Assembly (NCBI GenBank): GCA_002007465.1 | Contig: LNAC01000278.1 | Span: forward strand, 1,154,333-1,218,332 | DNA: 64,000 bases | Reading direction: 5' to 3' | Source: Ailurus styani | Taxonomy: Eukaryota; Chordata; Mammalia; Carnivora; Ailuridae | In this document: positions 31,710-43,120 of the stretch, one piece after another | How the letters are laid out: every line of letters starts with the position of its first letter | Numbering within the stretch: position 1 is the stretch's first letter | The notes under the pieces: model-generated | What the model saw: only the letters and a program-made list of their open reading frames with translations | Told to the model about the DNA's origin: nothing | Databases searched by the model: none | Translations under genes and position numbers: made by a program

Positions 31710-32378
31710 GGAATTTTGCTTATTTCTGTACTCAAACAATATTTATCGAGCTCCTTATGATGTACTAGGCTCTTTTCAAGGCCCTGGAGACTCAGTGTTT
31801 AAGGATGACACAGTCCCTGCTTACACTTGAGGGGAAATAAACCAACAGATGAATAATTCTATGGTATAACTTCGAGTTCTGTAAAGTGCTATGAGAAAGA
31901 CATAAGAGAGTAATGGAATAGACCCCAGCAGGTGGGGGATATTTTACGTGGAAAGATCAGGGTACCCTCACTAGAGAAGGTGTGGCAGTGTCCTGAATAA
32001 GATAAGGAGTAAATCTATAGGAAGATCTGGGGAAAGTACATGGAAGAGGCAAAAGAAACAGCAGGTGCAAAGGCCCAGAGGTGGGACACAAGATTGATGT
32101 GATCTTCAGAAAACAAAAAGGCCAGGGTGGCTGGAGCAGAGTGCGCTGGGGAGAAGGTTGCTGGTGATGAGCCTTGAGGCATGGCCAGGGGCCAGGCCAC
32201 TTAGGGCCTCGTGGGGGCCTGCTAGGGAGTTTGTTCTGAGTGTATGCTAGGATGGATGAAAAGTTGTTGGAGGGCTTGAGTCACAGTATTGTTTATGCAT
32301 TTTAAAATGATCGGTCTGTCTACTGGAGAATATGAAAGGGCAAAAGAGAAGTGGAGAGACCACTTAAGGTGTTAACAA
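31710..32378 (-). mobile_element. L2 LINE, 3' portion
   Basis: Read in reverse, L2 order is clear: AATATTTATCGAGCTCCTTATG, CCCTGGAGACTCAGTG, AGCAGGTGCAAAGGCCCAGAGG, AGGCCAGGGTGGCTGGAGC and GGGCCAGGCCACTTAGGGCC. It is interrupted by a MIR at about 32380 and resumes at about 32958. Confidence 0.88.
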
Positions 32379-32379
32379 A

Positions 32380-32633
32380 GAGAAGGAGAAGCAGTGTAAC
32401 ATCGCGGGTAAGGCTCTGGAGCCAGACTGCTGGAGTTTGAAGCATGCCTGTGCCGTTAAGGAGCAGTGTGAACACGGCCCAGCTAAATAAGGCCTCTGGG
32501 CCTCGGTTTCCTGTAAAATGGAGATAGGAATAGTAAGGTCTGCTACCTTGTACACCTCCAGGGGGAGTCACCCCCTGGAGCCCAGTGAATGCAGTGTGAA
32601 TGGTACCACTTGAGGTTGTGTGACACAGTGGTA
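32380..32633 (+). mobile_element. MIR SINE, left part, inside L2
   Basis: TAAGGCTCTGGAGCCAGACTGC, GGGCCTCGGTTTCCTGTAAAAT and GGAGATAGGAATAGTAAGG are MIR core in plus orientation. It lies within an oppositely oriented L2 and is itself split by a CAN-SINE. Confidence 0.82.
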
Positions 32634-32842
32634 TTTTTTTTTTTTTATAAAGGTTTTTTTTTTTTTAATTTGACAGAGAGAGAGAGAGGTCACAAGTAGG
32701 TGGAGAGGCAGGCAGAGAGAGAGAGGAGGAAGCAGGCTCCCTGCTGAGCAGAGAGCCCGACGCGGGCCTCGATCCCAGGATCCCGAGATCATGACCTGAG
32801 CCGAAGGCAGAGGCTTTAACTCACTGATCCACCCAGGCGCCC
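32634..32842 (-). mobile_element. CAN-SINE, young subtype, inside MIR
   Basis: Inverted copy with GTCACAAGTAGGTGGAGAGGC and head ATCCACCCAGGCGCCC. TSD is close to TGACACAGTGGT (32621-32632) and TGCCACAGTGGT (from 32843). Confidence 0.96.
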
Positions 32843-32957
32843 TGCCACAGTGGTCTTAATAATGATTTCTACCTTTTTGGGTTAAACCACCCGAACACAG
32901 AGAACGTGCTTAGAACAATGCCTGGCACCCAAGAAGAGCTTAACAAATATGAGCTAT
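32843..32957 (+). mobile_element. MIR SINE, right part
   Basis: AACGTGCTTAGAACAATGCC, TGGCACCCAAGAAGAGC and TTAACAAATATGAGCTATTA are the MIR 3' end, continuing the copy interrupted at 32633. Confidence 0.78.
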
Positions 32958-33045
32958 TATTTGCAGCCAAGGTGAGAGATGATGTTAGCTTGGATTAAAG
33001 AGGTAACAGCAGGGGTGGTAAGTGCTCAAGTTTGAAATAAAATGT
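32958..33045 (-). mobile_element. L2 LINE continuation
   Basis: CCAAGGTGAGAGATGATGTT, AGCTTGGATTAAAG and GGGGTGGTAAGTG match the L2 segment that normally lies next to the part ending near 32378, so the MIR inserted within this L2. Confidence 0.6.
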
Positions 33046-34535
33046 GAAGGAAGAGCCTTCCCTGGCTCCCAGGGGCACAACCAGCCCTGGTGATGGCAGT
33101 CAGGGGCACACATTTGCCAAGACTTCTAGGTGGGTTTTTTAGTCTGATTCATTTTGGAGCTGGGTTTTTCAGCATCTTCCCCACCAGTATGTTTCGCACC
33201 GAAAATGATGAGTGTATGTAGTTTATAACAAGGCACAGGTAAATCCCCCAGTGTAGTCCCCAGTACATTTTATGTTTTAATAAACATAAGCTTTCGTCAT
33301 GACCATCATGACCATCTTCGCCAGCTGAGTGCCTGACAGTTTTCCTGCAGAACCCACGTCCTCACGTATAACTCCACAGGAGAGGGAGCTCAGCGGTTTT
33401 CCTCTCTTGTGAGGATAGCTAAAGACTGCAGAGCCTTCAGGAATTACTGTCTCGAGGCCACAGTGTCCCTGAGGTCTTTTGGGTAGTACCCGAGATGCCT
33501 GCCCTTGTGCCCTCAGACACCCTCCGGGGCCCCCAAAGGGCTCAGATAAGAACCAGCCCAACCAGGAAAAGAAGTACCAGAACATACAGAAAAGCGTATG
33601 GTTCAAAGGCACGACTCATCTTTATTTCACTGATTTCACCAATCATAAAACACAAGTCAACCATTTAAAGTTAAGAAATTTGTTTAGGTCCTGTTCCTTT
33701 TTCTCACCCACTTGGCCCTAATGAATTGCAAAAATTGGAGGTGGCAGGAGCACTCAGCAGGCCCAAGAGTGCAGACTCCTGACTCTTCCAGGGTTCCTCA
33801 TCTCCTCAGCGTGGTGCCCATGGGGCAGGAACTGTGGGCAGCTCCAGGTAGCTGCTCTGTTCCCCTCAGCCTGTAGGTTTCAGTCACTTTGCTGTCTGGT
33901 TACTCACACATGAGGTAATCTCCCCATTTTATTTGTTTGTGAATATGTGAGCTATATAATTCCTTCTTCAAAGTTATACAAATGAGGCCCCAGCCAATAA
34001 CTCAACATAAAAAGAGGCACCATTTTCTCATTCTCGGACTCAGTAATGATTCCTGCCTTGAGCCAGTCATCATGGAAATGACTCAGACTTTCTGGCCTGT
34101 GTTAGTAAGGTTTAACTGTGTTTGGTCCTGACTCAATCTGGCTAGTTGGAGAGCAGGAATGATAGAAACTGTACCCAAATGTGTTACTGTGTAACCGTTT
34201 GCTTGACTTACCTGAGACTCTGCAAACTGGCCATACCAGCCCCTTGCCTTCCTTCCGAACTGACTGTTGTCTTAGACCAGTTCGTACAATGGGAGTCTGT
34301 TGCCCTCTGTCCTCTCCTGCCAGGGAGCTGAGGCCATAGTCTTGAACTCAAAATCAGGCATCTAGCTCTCTTTGCATTTCTAATATCGACTGCTTAGTAT
34401 CTTCTTGGGAGTCCTAGTGTAAGAACTGATCCAGACCCAGGTCTCAAGTGAAACCTCTTATTAGATGAGTATTACTGGTTGAAATTATCACTCTGGAGTA
34501 TACACGGGGACCCTGGCAGTTCAGGAGTGAGCCAG
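33046..34535. other. Unique non-coding sequence
   Basis: About 1.5 kb without recognised repeats or genes. A small direct repeat ATGACCATC occurs twice in a row at about 33299-33316. Confidence 0.45.
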
Positions 34536-34539
34536 AGTC

Positions 34540-34870
34540 CATTTATCTGACAAACGTTATCGACAGCCTACCCAACACCAGGCACTGCTAGGTATCTAGG
34601 ATGGAGAGGCAGAGGCCCAGTCCCTAACATCAGGGACCCCTGAGATCTAGTGTGGCAGACTGACCTGGAAAGAAACAACTGGAGATCAGTGTGATTAATA
34701 TTGTGACAAGTCTTCAGGTGCTAGGGGGTACCTGTCCCACACTGGTGGCCCAGAAAGAATTCCTAAAGGCAGGCATGCCTCAAGGTCTCCAGGAAGGTGC
34801 ATGGAGCCATATAATCAGAGAAGGACCAGCAAGGAGGCGGAGGGTTGTTCCCAAAGGGAAAGAGAACAGG
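34540..34870 (-). mobile_element. L2 LINE 3' portion, diverged
   Basis: ACACCAGGCACTGCTAGGTA, TCTAGGATGGAGAGGC, CTAACATCAGGGACCCC and AGAAAGAATTCCTAAAGGC correspond to L2 read in reverse. Confidence 0.6.
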
Positions 34871-35599
34871 GTGAAAAGCACGTGTGACAAAGCCAGCTCG
34901 CTATGACCCAGACATCCATTTTCTCCCTCTTCCTGGGCTCACAGCCCCGCTCGAAGTTAAGTGTGGCCCTATGACAGAATGCGTGCAGACCTGATGGGTG
35001 GGCTGACCCAGAAGATCCTCTCGAATGTGCCCTTCCCTGGGCTTTCCCACGTCAGCTAACTGGGAGCAGGGAGAAACCAGATCACAGGGAGCTCGTGTGC
35101 TGCCTACAGGAACTCCCAAGTTGAGATGTGGGTGGGAAGGAATCACATTTGGTTTTTAGAATAACAGAGATGGCACAGTGTCAGTGGCAAGATTGAAACT
35201 GACCTGAGCTCTGTGCTCCAGGAAAGCAGCAATATTTAAGAAATCCCCTACTCCTTGTTTCCCCAAATCCCCTGTTCTTTGCTGTTCCAAGGCTAAACCC
35301 CAAAGGACCACCTGCCCTCCAGTATTTTAAGATAAGACCCATTTGCATCCTTCTTCAAGGCTCCTATAAGAATTAAAGATGAAGCCCTTGTTTATCAGCC
35401 CAGTTAGAACCCCTAGGCCCCCCCCCTTTTTTTTTTTAGAATTTCCTCCTTCATCATCATTCTCCCTATTGTAATCTCCGGAATGAAAGTGTCTCTTTAA
35501 CTGTCTGTGCATTTGGTCTTCACATGATTTAATACACTAGTGTTGAATTGAAACTCACTTTTACTTGAGAGTAGACCATTAACTGATTTATTTTTTTTA
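34871..35599. other. Unique sequence with C-run/T-run junction
   Basis: No repeat family or gene recognised. A C-run directly followed by a T-run occurs at 35419-35437. Confidence 0.45.
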
Positions 35600-35745
35600 A
35601 CATCTTTTATTATATATTAACTTGTCATCAGTCATCCATGAGACCATAAACTCCTTGAGGGAAGAGCTTGTCTTCTTTACCATTTACCACTGTTTCCCCA
35701 AGGGCATAGACCAGTTCCTGGCACACAGTAGGCATTCAGTATTTA
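35600..35745 (+). mobile_element. L2 LINE 3' end
   Basis: GACCATAAACTCCTTGAGGG, AAGAGCTTGTCTTCTTTACC, CCCCAAGGGCATAGACC and TGGCACACAGTAGGCATTCA give the L2 terminus. Confidence 0.85.
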
Positions 35746-35803
35746 GGATAACTTATGGCATAGTGACACCCAGTCCACATGAGCTTTCTGCCATCCTCCC
35801 TGG

Positions 35804-35970
35804 GCTCTTCCTCCCCTTCTCTCTCTCCATTGTCTCTCTCCCTCTCTCTGTCTGTCTCCTTTTCTAGTCCCTTCCTGCTCACCTGCCTCCCTCTCTCCTT
35901 CCTCTTTTCAATCTCTTTCCTAAGCCCTCTCTTCCTCTTGCTTCCCCTCTCTCCTCCCTCAGGCCCTATT
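35804..35970 (+). repeat. Long polypyrimidine tract
   Basis: About 165 bp that is overwhelmingly C and T, with CTCTCT, CCCTTC and TCTGTCTGTC blocks. The complementary strand is purine-rich. It ends CTCCCTCAGG, which also resembles a 3' splice site, although no coding exon follows. Confidence 0.9.
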
Positions 35971-35981
35971 CTCCAGCCAGC

Positions 35982-35996
35982 CAGGTGGTTCACCTG
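35982..35996. promoter_or_regulatory. Paired inverted E-boxes
   Basis: CAGGTG, GTT, CACCTG: two ZEB/SNAI-type E-boxes as a perfect inverted repeat with a 3-bp spacer, next to the polypyrimidine tract. Motif only. Confidence 0.35.
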
Positions 35997-36194
35997 AGGG
36001 TGTACAGGGCAGATGAGAGAGCTCCAGCTATGGCAGGGCTGAGCCAACCAAGTTCATGTCCACATCTGCTGAATCAGGACAATTCTAGGGACTTGGACAT
36101 GCATTTGTCCAGGTTCTCCTTGAAAGTTAAAGATTCACTTGGAATTGGCCAAGTGGGTATTTGGAAAATAATCAGTGAGTGGTCATGAAGCCTT

Positions 36195-36290
36195 GCCCTA
36201 AGCAGGATGCTGAAAGCTGGGGAGGAGACAGGAACCAGATGAGGGCCCTGCCTTCCAGGAGCTCCTAGTCTAGTTAGCCAGGGAGGTGAA
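36195..36290 (-). mobile_element. L2 LINE fragment
   Basis: GAGGGCCCTGCCTTCCAGGAGC followed by TCCTAGTCTAGTTAGCC is the L2 segment read in reverse. Short. Confidence 0.5.
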
Positions 36291-37919
36291 GGCCCACCCG
36301 TGGTCTCCCAGGAAACACAGGCAGACCCAGGGTGCAGACAGTGCAAGCTGGTGAGTTCTGGAAGGCGTCAGCTGCTGTTACCAGTGGAGCGTGTGGCCTG
36401 TATGTGAACTATGGCAGCCAGACAGACGGGCAGACCAGGGATTCAGCTGCAGAAGAGGAAGCGTCTGCCCATGACCATGAGGCAACTCAGGCTGCTTGGA
36501 CAGGAGCTTGGTGAGGAGCCCCTTCTCTTGTCGAACCCCTGCACTGGCTCCCCTCCTTGGCCCCTCCCCAAGATGGAGAAGAGGATCTGGAATCAATGCC
36601 TGCAGATTTCCTGAGAACACAGAGTCAGCACTGAGGGACTGGGCCTTCGGCCGAGGCCACAGAAAGCCTCACAAAGCCATAGTGTCCTACAGCTGGGTGA
36701 CCTACTCTCTGTCCTTCATGGGACAAAATTACAGCAGAGTGGGGTACAAGCCCTCCCTCTAGTTTCTTCACAATTATCCGCTGAATTGGGTTAGCTGCCC
36801 AGAAGCTGATTGATCAAACCTACAGTACCAGCCTCTTCCCCTCCAGGCTGGGCAGACCGTCCGTATTAGCATCCAGTGTTCTGGAGGCGCAAGATGAGGC
36901 GGAACCAGCTGGAGGCGAGGGGAGAAAGGTGGTCACCTGTGCTGGTGCGCCAACACCAGGCAGCTGGCGATCCACCCGCCCGGAAACTGTTCCTGCTGCG
37001 TACAATATGGAATCCCTCTCGTCACTGCTTCCGTAAGAAGGACGGGCCAGAATCTTTCCGGGAAATGCCTGGAGAATCTCATGACCTCCTAAGGGGGCTC
37101 CTGTAGTGGCTCCTGCGACTCTGGGAGGGCAGAGGAGGGAGAGACTCTTTTCCTGAGCCCCGGCATTTCTGGCTGTGCTTCAGGGAAGGGAAGCAAGGAG
37201 GGCAGCAGGACTGAGTAAAGCCAGTCCGTGTTTCCCAGGAGGCCGATTCTCAGAGCACAGAGGGAACGGTGGAAGGAAGGGGTTAGCAGAAAGCAGTTAG
37301 TGTGGGTGTTTGCTGGAGCAACTCCCAACTTGCTTCAGGAAGAAAGCCCCCATTTTATAATCTTGATGACTTCTGTCCTCTCATCCCCAACAACTTTGCA
37401 CAAAGTACCCACCAAAAACATGCCCACGAAACTTTGTTCGCTTAGTCACTTCTTCCTTATCGGTGATGGTCTCCCTACTCACACTTCACTCCCTTTGCTG
37501 ACTCACAGGTTGCCTTACAAGCTGAACTTCTACACCTTGGGAAGGTCATTTTATAACACCACAGCTGCTCCCTGGCCTGAGCTTGGTGTGAGCTGGGGTG
37601 TTGAGTGTGATAACAACATCTGAAAACAAAGTTCGTGGCCCAGGCTAATCGATATTTAGGACAAAGTTCCTGGTTCCATTTCCAGGTCTCCTTCCCCCAT
37701 AAATGGGGATATTTAGAAAACGTCTAAATAGCAATACAAAAAAAAATAAATAAAAAGACTAACTTGGTTTATTTCTGTCTACAAAAAAATATTTTCTAGG
37801 TTCCACATTTCAGTATTAAGATGTCTTACGTTATTGAAATTTCAGTAGCAATAAAGAAACACAGTGAGTCCTGGAGGCAGGGGAGAGAGAAGGGGTAAAT
37901 ATTTCTGATCTTTAATGAC
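36291..37919. other. Unique non-coding sequence
   Basis: About 1.6 kb. Frames of 80-130 codons (36332-36762, 37228-37623) overlap in different phases and have no known domain. An A-rich patch at 37737-37758 is unremarkable. Confidence 0.45.
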
Positions 37920-38110
37920 TAACTGTGCTGCGCCAGGCATCATGTGTGTTTTGCATACATTTTAACCCTCACAGGAATGGGGTGTTAAAAAGTGTGATAG
38001 ATCTCATTTCACAGTTGAAGAAAGTAGGGCTCAGAGAGGCTAAGTGCCATGTACAAGTTCACATGCAATAGAAGATGCAGCCAAGACAGGAGTCCACATC
38101 TGCACAGCCA
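37920..38110 (-). mobile_element. MIR SINE
   Basis: CGCCAGGCATCATGTGTG, TTTTAACCCTCACAGGAATG, AGATCTCATTTCACAGTTGAAG and GGGCTCAGAGAGGCTAAGTG are MIR in reverse. Confidence 0.85.
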
Positions 38111-38329
38111 AGATCCTTCCCACCACCCCAGACTCTGTCCACAAAACCCAGCACGCCTTTGCCTTTCTTTGTACTGTCAACGCAACCTGTCTCTATTTCT
38201 GTGTGTGGAAAAGCAGAATTATCTACTTAACAATAAAAAACCTTTTAGTTGTAATTGTTTTATGATTTACAAACTTCTTGAATTGATATGATTTAATTCT
38301 TACCACAACCCTGTGGGTAGGTATCACTG

Positions 38330-38870
38330 TGAGGGATTGTGGTAAATACCTGCTGTTTTTGCCAGCCCCGTGTCCATCTGTTTTTTTCTGGCACCCTCCA
38401 CTCCCTAGGGGATCCCTTCCTCCACCCAAGTCCATGGGTTTTGTCTGAGGCTGACCCCACACACTGGCTCTCAAACCTAGCCAATGAGGCCGTGTCGTCT
38501 CTGATTGGTTTAGGGGTGGGCACATCAGATGACCACACCAGGCCAATCAGAGCAAATGGGAGTCAGCTCCGGAACTTCGGAGGGAACAGTGGGGAAGGGG
38601 CCTTCTCTTTATAGTGGTCATGCAAAGCTGTAGATGCTGCTGATTGTCTTTGCCTGATTTGAGGATGGCTTGTCTGAGAATGGAACTGATACAGGGGAAA
38701 GTTAGAGCTGAAAAAGGTCCTTGATGACAAGGTTGGACACCCAGGTCCACTGGTGCTCTATGTCCCACAAGCCTGGACTTTTCAGTTTATTATGCTAATA
38801 AATTTGCTTTTGCTTAATCTACTTTGAATTGGGTTTTTATCATTTTGTGGTGTATTATTCAAGTTATTGC
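38330..38870 (+). mobile_element. MaLR-like (MLT1 group) LTR, diverged
   Basis: AGCCAATGAGGCCGTGTCG, TGATTGGTTTAGGGGTGGGC and AGGCCAATCAGAGCAAATGG (CCAAT-type motifs), an AATAAA in TGCTAATAAATTTGC and the terminal TACTTTGAATTGGGTTTTTA fit an old MLT1-group LTR. Boundaries approximate. Confidence 0.5.
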
Positions 38871-40254
38871 TTCCCCTCATCAGAGGAAATTTGAGGTCAT
38901 TGTCTTCATCATTGTCAACCTCATGGCTGCCTGTTAATTGTGGATTCCAGGGACAAAAGAAGCATCTATCCCCAGAGATTTCATATTCTGTTATGGGTTA
39001 GCAGGGCATGGTGGTGGAGTGGATGCATAGTAACAGTATAAGGCATTATAGACTAAAAATTGCACTTAAATCCACCCTCCCTCTTCCCTCTCTTCTCCTC
39101 AGTCTCTCTCTCATTGGAAGGGTATGAAGGAGCCCAGAGAATTGGCAGAACTGGGGAAGAAGCGGGGAGAAGTGGTTTGGAGACATTGTCTGTTGGAAAG
39201 GAAATAGGACTTCCATGCAAAAGGCACATTAGTCAATATCAGATGTGACACTAGGTATTTTGTGAGCGATGAGAACTGAAAATGCAGCTATAGGTGTCAT
39301 GCATAGAGGTGAAAGAGGTCAGAAGCCTATGCAAGGAACCAAGTGCAAGGTACTAGCACTGATCCCTGGAAAAGATGATGAGTTAGCACCAGGGCCATTC
39401 AAGGGAAAACTCGTGCAGGAAAGTTTACTTTAGAACACAAAGTAGGTGTGTATTCATTGATTTTCAGAAAATGCAGACTCTCGTTAAAGTCATAAAATGT
39501 ATTATTCCTGCATAACTCATCAATTTCTTTGGCAGTTGAAGAAAATGTGAGTATTTATGGCAAAATGCCCTCAGCATTTTTTACCATAATAAATAGTTTC
39601 CATTTTGAAAATAATTTCAGAATGTCATAGAATTACATAATTTTTATGTGTAATTTTGTATGGACAAAATTTGGAATAAAAACAAAACAAAATGTCCACT
39701 CAGATGGTAAGACTAAAGTCGTAAGGCAGAGCAGAGCCTTGTCAACTTTTTTGTATAAATCAAGGGTCTTTTAATTATTTTGAGAAGGCTGTTGGCTTGA
39801 AAGTACATCACATGAGAATAGAGTACAGTGATTGAAACTGCTACCGGGAATATGTATGTAAGGATAACGTTTTTCCTGGCTTCATGGGGCCAACCCTTAT
39901 TTATCTAGAAGGAGAGAGAAAAAAGAAACTGGGGGTGGGGTGGCATTTTACATTCTTAAATTAAATGCAAGCTCCCTGGACAATTGTAGCAGACTGGCAG
40001 TTCTGTTTCTGAGCCCACTTGATTTTAAAAGTATTTCCCTACTTTCGCTCAGGTAAGCACCCTGCCCTCCGTGTCATGGGCTCTCTGTATACATTCATTG
40101 AGGTTGATGCTGATGATGACATCTGTCTTTTTTCAACAAAATCCCCTGAAGAGGATGCTCAGATTGGCTGTGCAGAGTTCTAGACAGGATCCTGAGCTGA
40201 GGACCACTCTGAGGGCAGCGACCCACACAGGAGTGCCCTTGACATTTGAGAGGC
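38871..40254. other. Unique non-coding sequence
   Basis: About 1.4 kb, AT-rich toward 39450-39850. No repeat or gene recognised. Confidence 0.45.
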
Positions 40255-40375
40255 GACATTCTTCATAGTGCAGAGCTGTCCCCTCATTGCAGGATGTTTA
40301 GCATCCCTGGCCCCTTCATTAAATGTTTGTACCACCCCCCAGTCACTGTGACAGTCCACATCTCCACATCTCCGT
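40255..40375 (-). mobile_element. MER5A-like hAT DNA transposon fragment
   Basis: GCAGAGCTGTCCCCTCATTGC, AGGATGTTTAGCATCCCTGG and TACCACCCCCCAGTCACTGTG correspond to the middle of MER5A in reverse. Both termini are missing. Confidence 0.75.
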
Positions 40376-40484
40376 CCACATTTCCAAGGGCCTTCCAAGA
40401 GGTTCTGTCCCCCTTCCTTAGCTGCTAACTGCTAGGGAAATGCCTCTTTGGATCTGAAGATGTTAGCTCTGGTGAATTCGGAGG

Positions 40485-41190
40485 GTTAAGTGTTAAAAGA
40501 TAAACTGAGGCATAGTCAGAAATTTTAAGAGTTTATTTAAACAAAAATTGATTGCAGGGGTGCGGGGGGCGGGGTGGGAGGCAGTGCCAAACTGGAAGTT
40601 GTTAAGAGTGCTTGAAGGACAGGAGCTGTAGGTGTGTGTGTTTGGGGGGACTTATACATAGAAAAAGTGCAGGAGCAAAGAAAGGAAATTACTTGAAGCT
40701 ATAGCTTCAAGCCCAGTTGGCTTTGTGGTTGGTTGTCCGTAAGGTTTGATTTCATAATCTTGAGGCACTTGCAGACTTAGGTTTTGGTTTCTCTCCGTAG
40801 GCCGCCATGACACTAGAGCCACCTCAGTCTAAACTTAACTTGTTTAGCTAAATTTAGCTTGTTTAAATTTAACACAAGAGACCTACATGCCTAACCCACC
40901 CTTAGGCCCACCCATTTCTGCCACGGACGTGTTCCTTACATCTCTTTGGTTGTTGGGCAAAAATAACAGGTTCCTTGGGGTACCTGGGGCAGCCCTTCCT
41001 TGGAGCATCACACGGCTTGTGAAACCTTCTTGGGGTGCAGGTGTGGTGAGGAGATGACCTCGGTGGATGCATCCGCTTTCCACTTGCCCCCACTCTGCCT
41101 GATCCCAGGTGTGCTCTTTTATTTCCTGGTGATCCCACTGTCTGGGGTCCCGAATGGCAGAAACTGTCATTAGCTAAGCTATCGTGTGAT
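40485..41190 (-). mobile_element. LTR-like element (ERV), family not assigned
   Basis: GTTAAAAGATAAACTGAGGC followed by ATAGTCAGAAATTTTAAGAG and TTTATTTAAACAAAAATTG resemble, in reverse, the 3' end of a class III ERV LTR. The interval includes a G-rich GGGGGGCGGGGTGGGAGG segment. The right boundary is uncertain. No viral gene is visible. Confidence 0.4.
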
Positions 41191-41534
41191 CAAGAAAAAA
41201 ACATTTGAAGGATTTTTTAGAAGGAACAGAACTTGGCTTCAGTGGGGGAATACGAGGGATGTCCCAGTCCAGGTCTGCTATCCTGAGAGTGTTAAGTTCT
41301 GGTTTCAACAACGTTTGCAAGGCCACGTGGCTGACCGTTCCACTTTCAAGTACATCTAGACGAAAACACCAACCTGAGCAGCTGCTTTAAGGTGCCTTGT
41401 AACTGCTTCCTTGGATATAATAATTTATAGAATGGAACGACCACTCAGCCCATGGGAATATAATCATTTGGACCACCAAAAGCAATGTAGAAGATTCTTG
41501 ATGGTCTCTAGAAACTTGGAGAATGTAGTGGAAT
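41191..41534. other. Unique non-coding sequence
   Basis: No recognised feature. Confidence 0.4.
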
Positions 41535-41795
41535 GATAAAGATAAGAACAGTCATGGGCATTCTGGATTCAAGCTGTAGATTCACTCTCCTGGCTGTGTG
41601 GCCTTGGGAAAGTTACTTAACCTCTCTTATCCTACCATTCTCAGGTATTAAATAGGAACATATAGGAATATAATAGGGGATTAGGACAGCAGGGAGTCAT
41701 TGAGAGGATTACATGAAATAAAGTAAGTGAAGAATTTTGCCCATTCCTGGAATGTATTTATTACTCAATACATTGCAATTATGATGATGAGTATC
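41535..41795 (+). mobile_element. MIR SINE
   Basis: GGATTCAAGCTGTAGATTC, CTGGCTGTGTGGCCTTGGG, AAAGTTACTTAACCTCTC, GAGAGGATTACATGAAATAAAG and CATTCCTGGAATGTATTTATTAC follow MIR, with an insertion in the middle. Confidence 0.82.
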
Positions 41796-42031
41796 ACTAT
41801 AGAAAGAAGAAAAAGCACTTGAGAAAATAAAGCTTTTGTGGAAAAGAAAAAGTAAGAGGAGAGAAGAGGTGAGGCCAAAGAAGAAAAAACACTTCCTACA
41901 ATTATAAATTTATTTGATTAATATTAACAAACTATTATTATATTTTATCATATAGTTTCAGAGAAAAATAGCATAGGAAAAAAGCAAAAAATTGTGGCAG
42001 TGTATATGGAGTTAATTGAAGGAATAGCTTT
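41796..42031. other. A-rich unique sequence
   Basis: A-rich non-coding DNA with no recognised family. Confidence 0.4.
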
Positions 42032-42046
42032 AAGAAGCAAGAATTT

Positions 42047-42251
42047 GTGGGGCGCCTGGGTGGCTCAGTCGTTAAGCATCTGCCTTTGGCTCAGGTCATG
42101 ATCCCAGAGTCTTGGGATAGAGCCCCACAACCAGCTCCCCGCTCTGCGGGAAAGCGTGTTTCTCCCTCTCCCACCCCCCCTGCTGCTGTTTCCTCTCTCG
42201 CTGTGTCTCTCTGTGTCAAATAAATAAATAAATAAATCTTAAAAAAAAAAA
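42047..42251 (+). mobile_element. CAN-SINE, older subtype
   Basis: GGGGCGCCTGGGTGGCTCAG head, CTTTGGCTCAGGTCATGATCC, GTGTCAAATAAATAAATAAA tail and a poly-A run. TSD AAGAAGCAAGAATTT at 42032-42046 and 42252-42266 is perfect. Confidence 0.97.
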
Positions 42252-42266
42252 AAGAAGCAAGAATTT

Positions 42267-42869
42267 AAAAGCCTTTGAGTTAAGATGCTAGAATTTATAG
42301 CAGGTCTCCTTGCCCACTAAGAAGCCCTGTTAATCCAGATTCTTTAGAGATCTAAGGGATTTCTTGCATTCCTCTGGGCAGTGGAGTGGACCTAGCCTGC
42401 ATCAGCCCCATTTAAAGGCAGAGCCTCTGAAGCCCCCAGATTGAACTGTGGATAACAAAGCCACCTCCTAGATGGGCTCAAAGGCATCAGGGTTTGCCTC
42501 TTTCAAAGAGCAGGAGATAAGGTTATGCTCATGTAGGGTTAATACCTAAAGAAATGCACACAGGCTGAACTTGATTTTAGCTTGAAAAAAAGAAAAACCC
42601 ACTGACAGTTGTATTTCCTGTTAGAAAGCCCTGTAGGAGGGTGGGTCTAAGGGTTCCTAAGAATGAATGATGGACATGACACATGGTGCACCTAGCTGGG
42701 CGTCAAGGAGGGAACGAGATCCCTTGGAATGCAACCCAACTGCCGTCCGCTGAGCCCCGTTTCTCCATCAGGGCCCACGCCAGTCTCCTCTCTTCCCAGA
42801 AGCATTAATTGATGCTGCCCAAACTGGAAATGATGATGAGAGCATATGAATAGTAACTATAGTAATTCC
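42267..42869. other. Unique non-coding sequence
   Basis: No repeat or gene recognised. Confidence 0.4.
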
Positions 42870-43120
42870 CATTCATTTCAGACACACCAGGTACTAGGCA
42901 CTGTGTTAGGAGCTTACCCCAAAATATCTATTTCTTAACAACCCAATTGTAGAAACAGTCTAATGTGCTTTATATATATTCTCTCTAATTCTCAGAACAA
43001 GCAAAATAGGTTTCATCTTCTTTGTTTTCCAGATGAGGAAATGTACTGAGTGAGGTCTTCCTGTGCTTAGGGCCCCCACGGTCTACTGCAGCCAGAGCTG
43101 GCATTTGGACCTGACCTTTT
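42870..43120 (-). mobile_element. MIR SINE, with internal extra segment
   Basis: CACCAGGTACTAGGCACTGTG, TTAGGAGCTTACCCC, TCTAATTCTCAGAACAAGC, TTCCAGATGAGGAAATGTAC and CAGAGCTGGCATTTGGACC are MIR in reverse. The middle is longer than usual. Confidence 0.8.

Noticed and set aside
35736..36047. 103-codon frame very rich in Arg, Glu and Lys on the minus strand
   Set aside because: It is the translation of the purine strand of the polypyrimidine tract, a low-complexity artefact.
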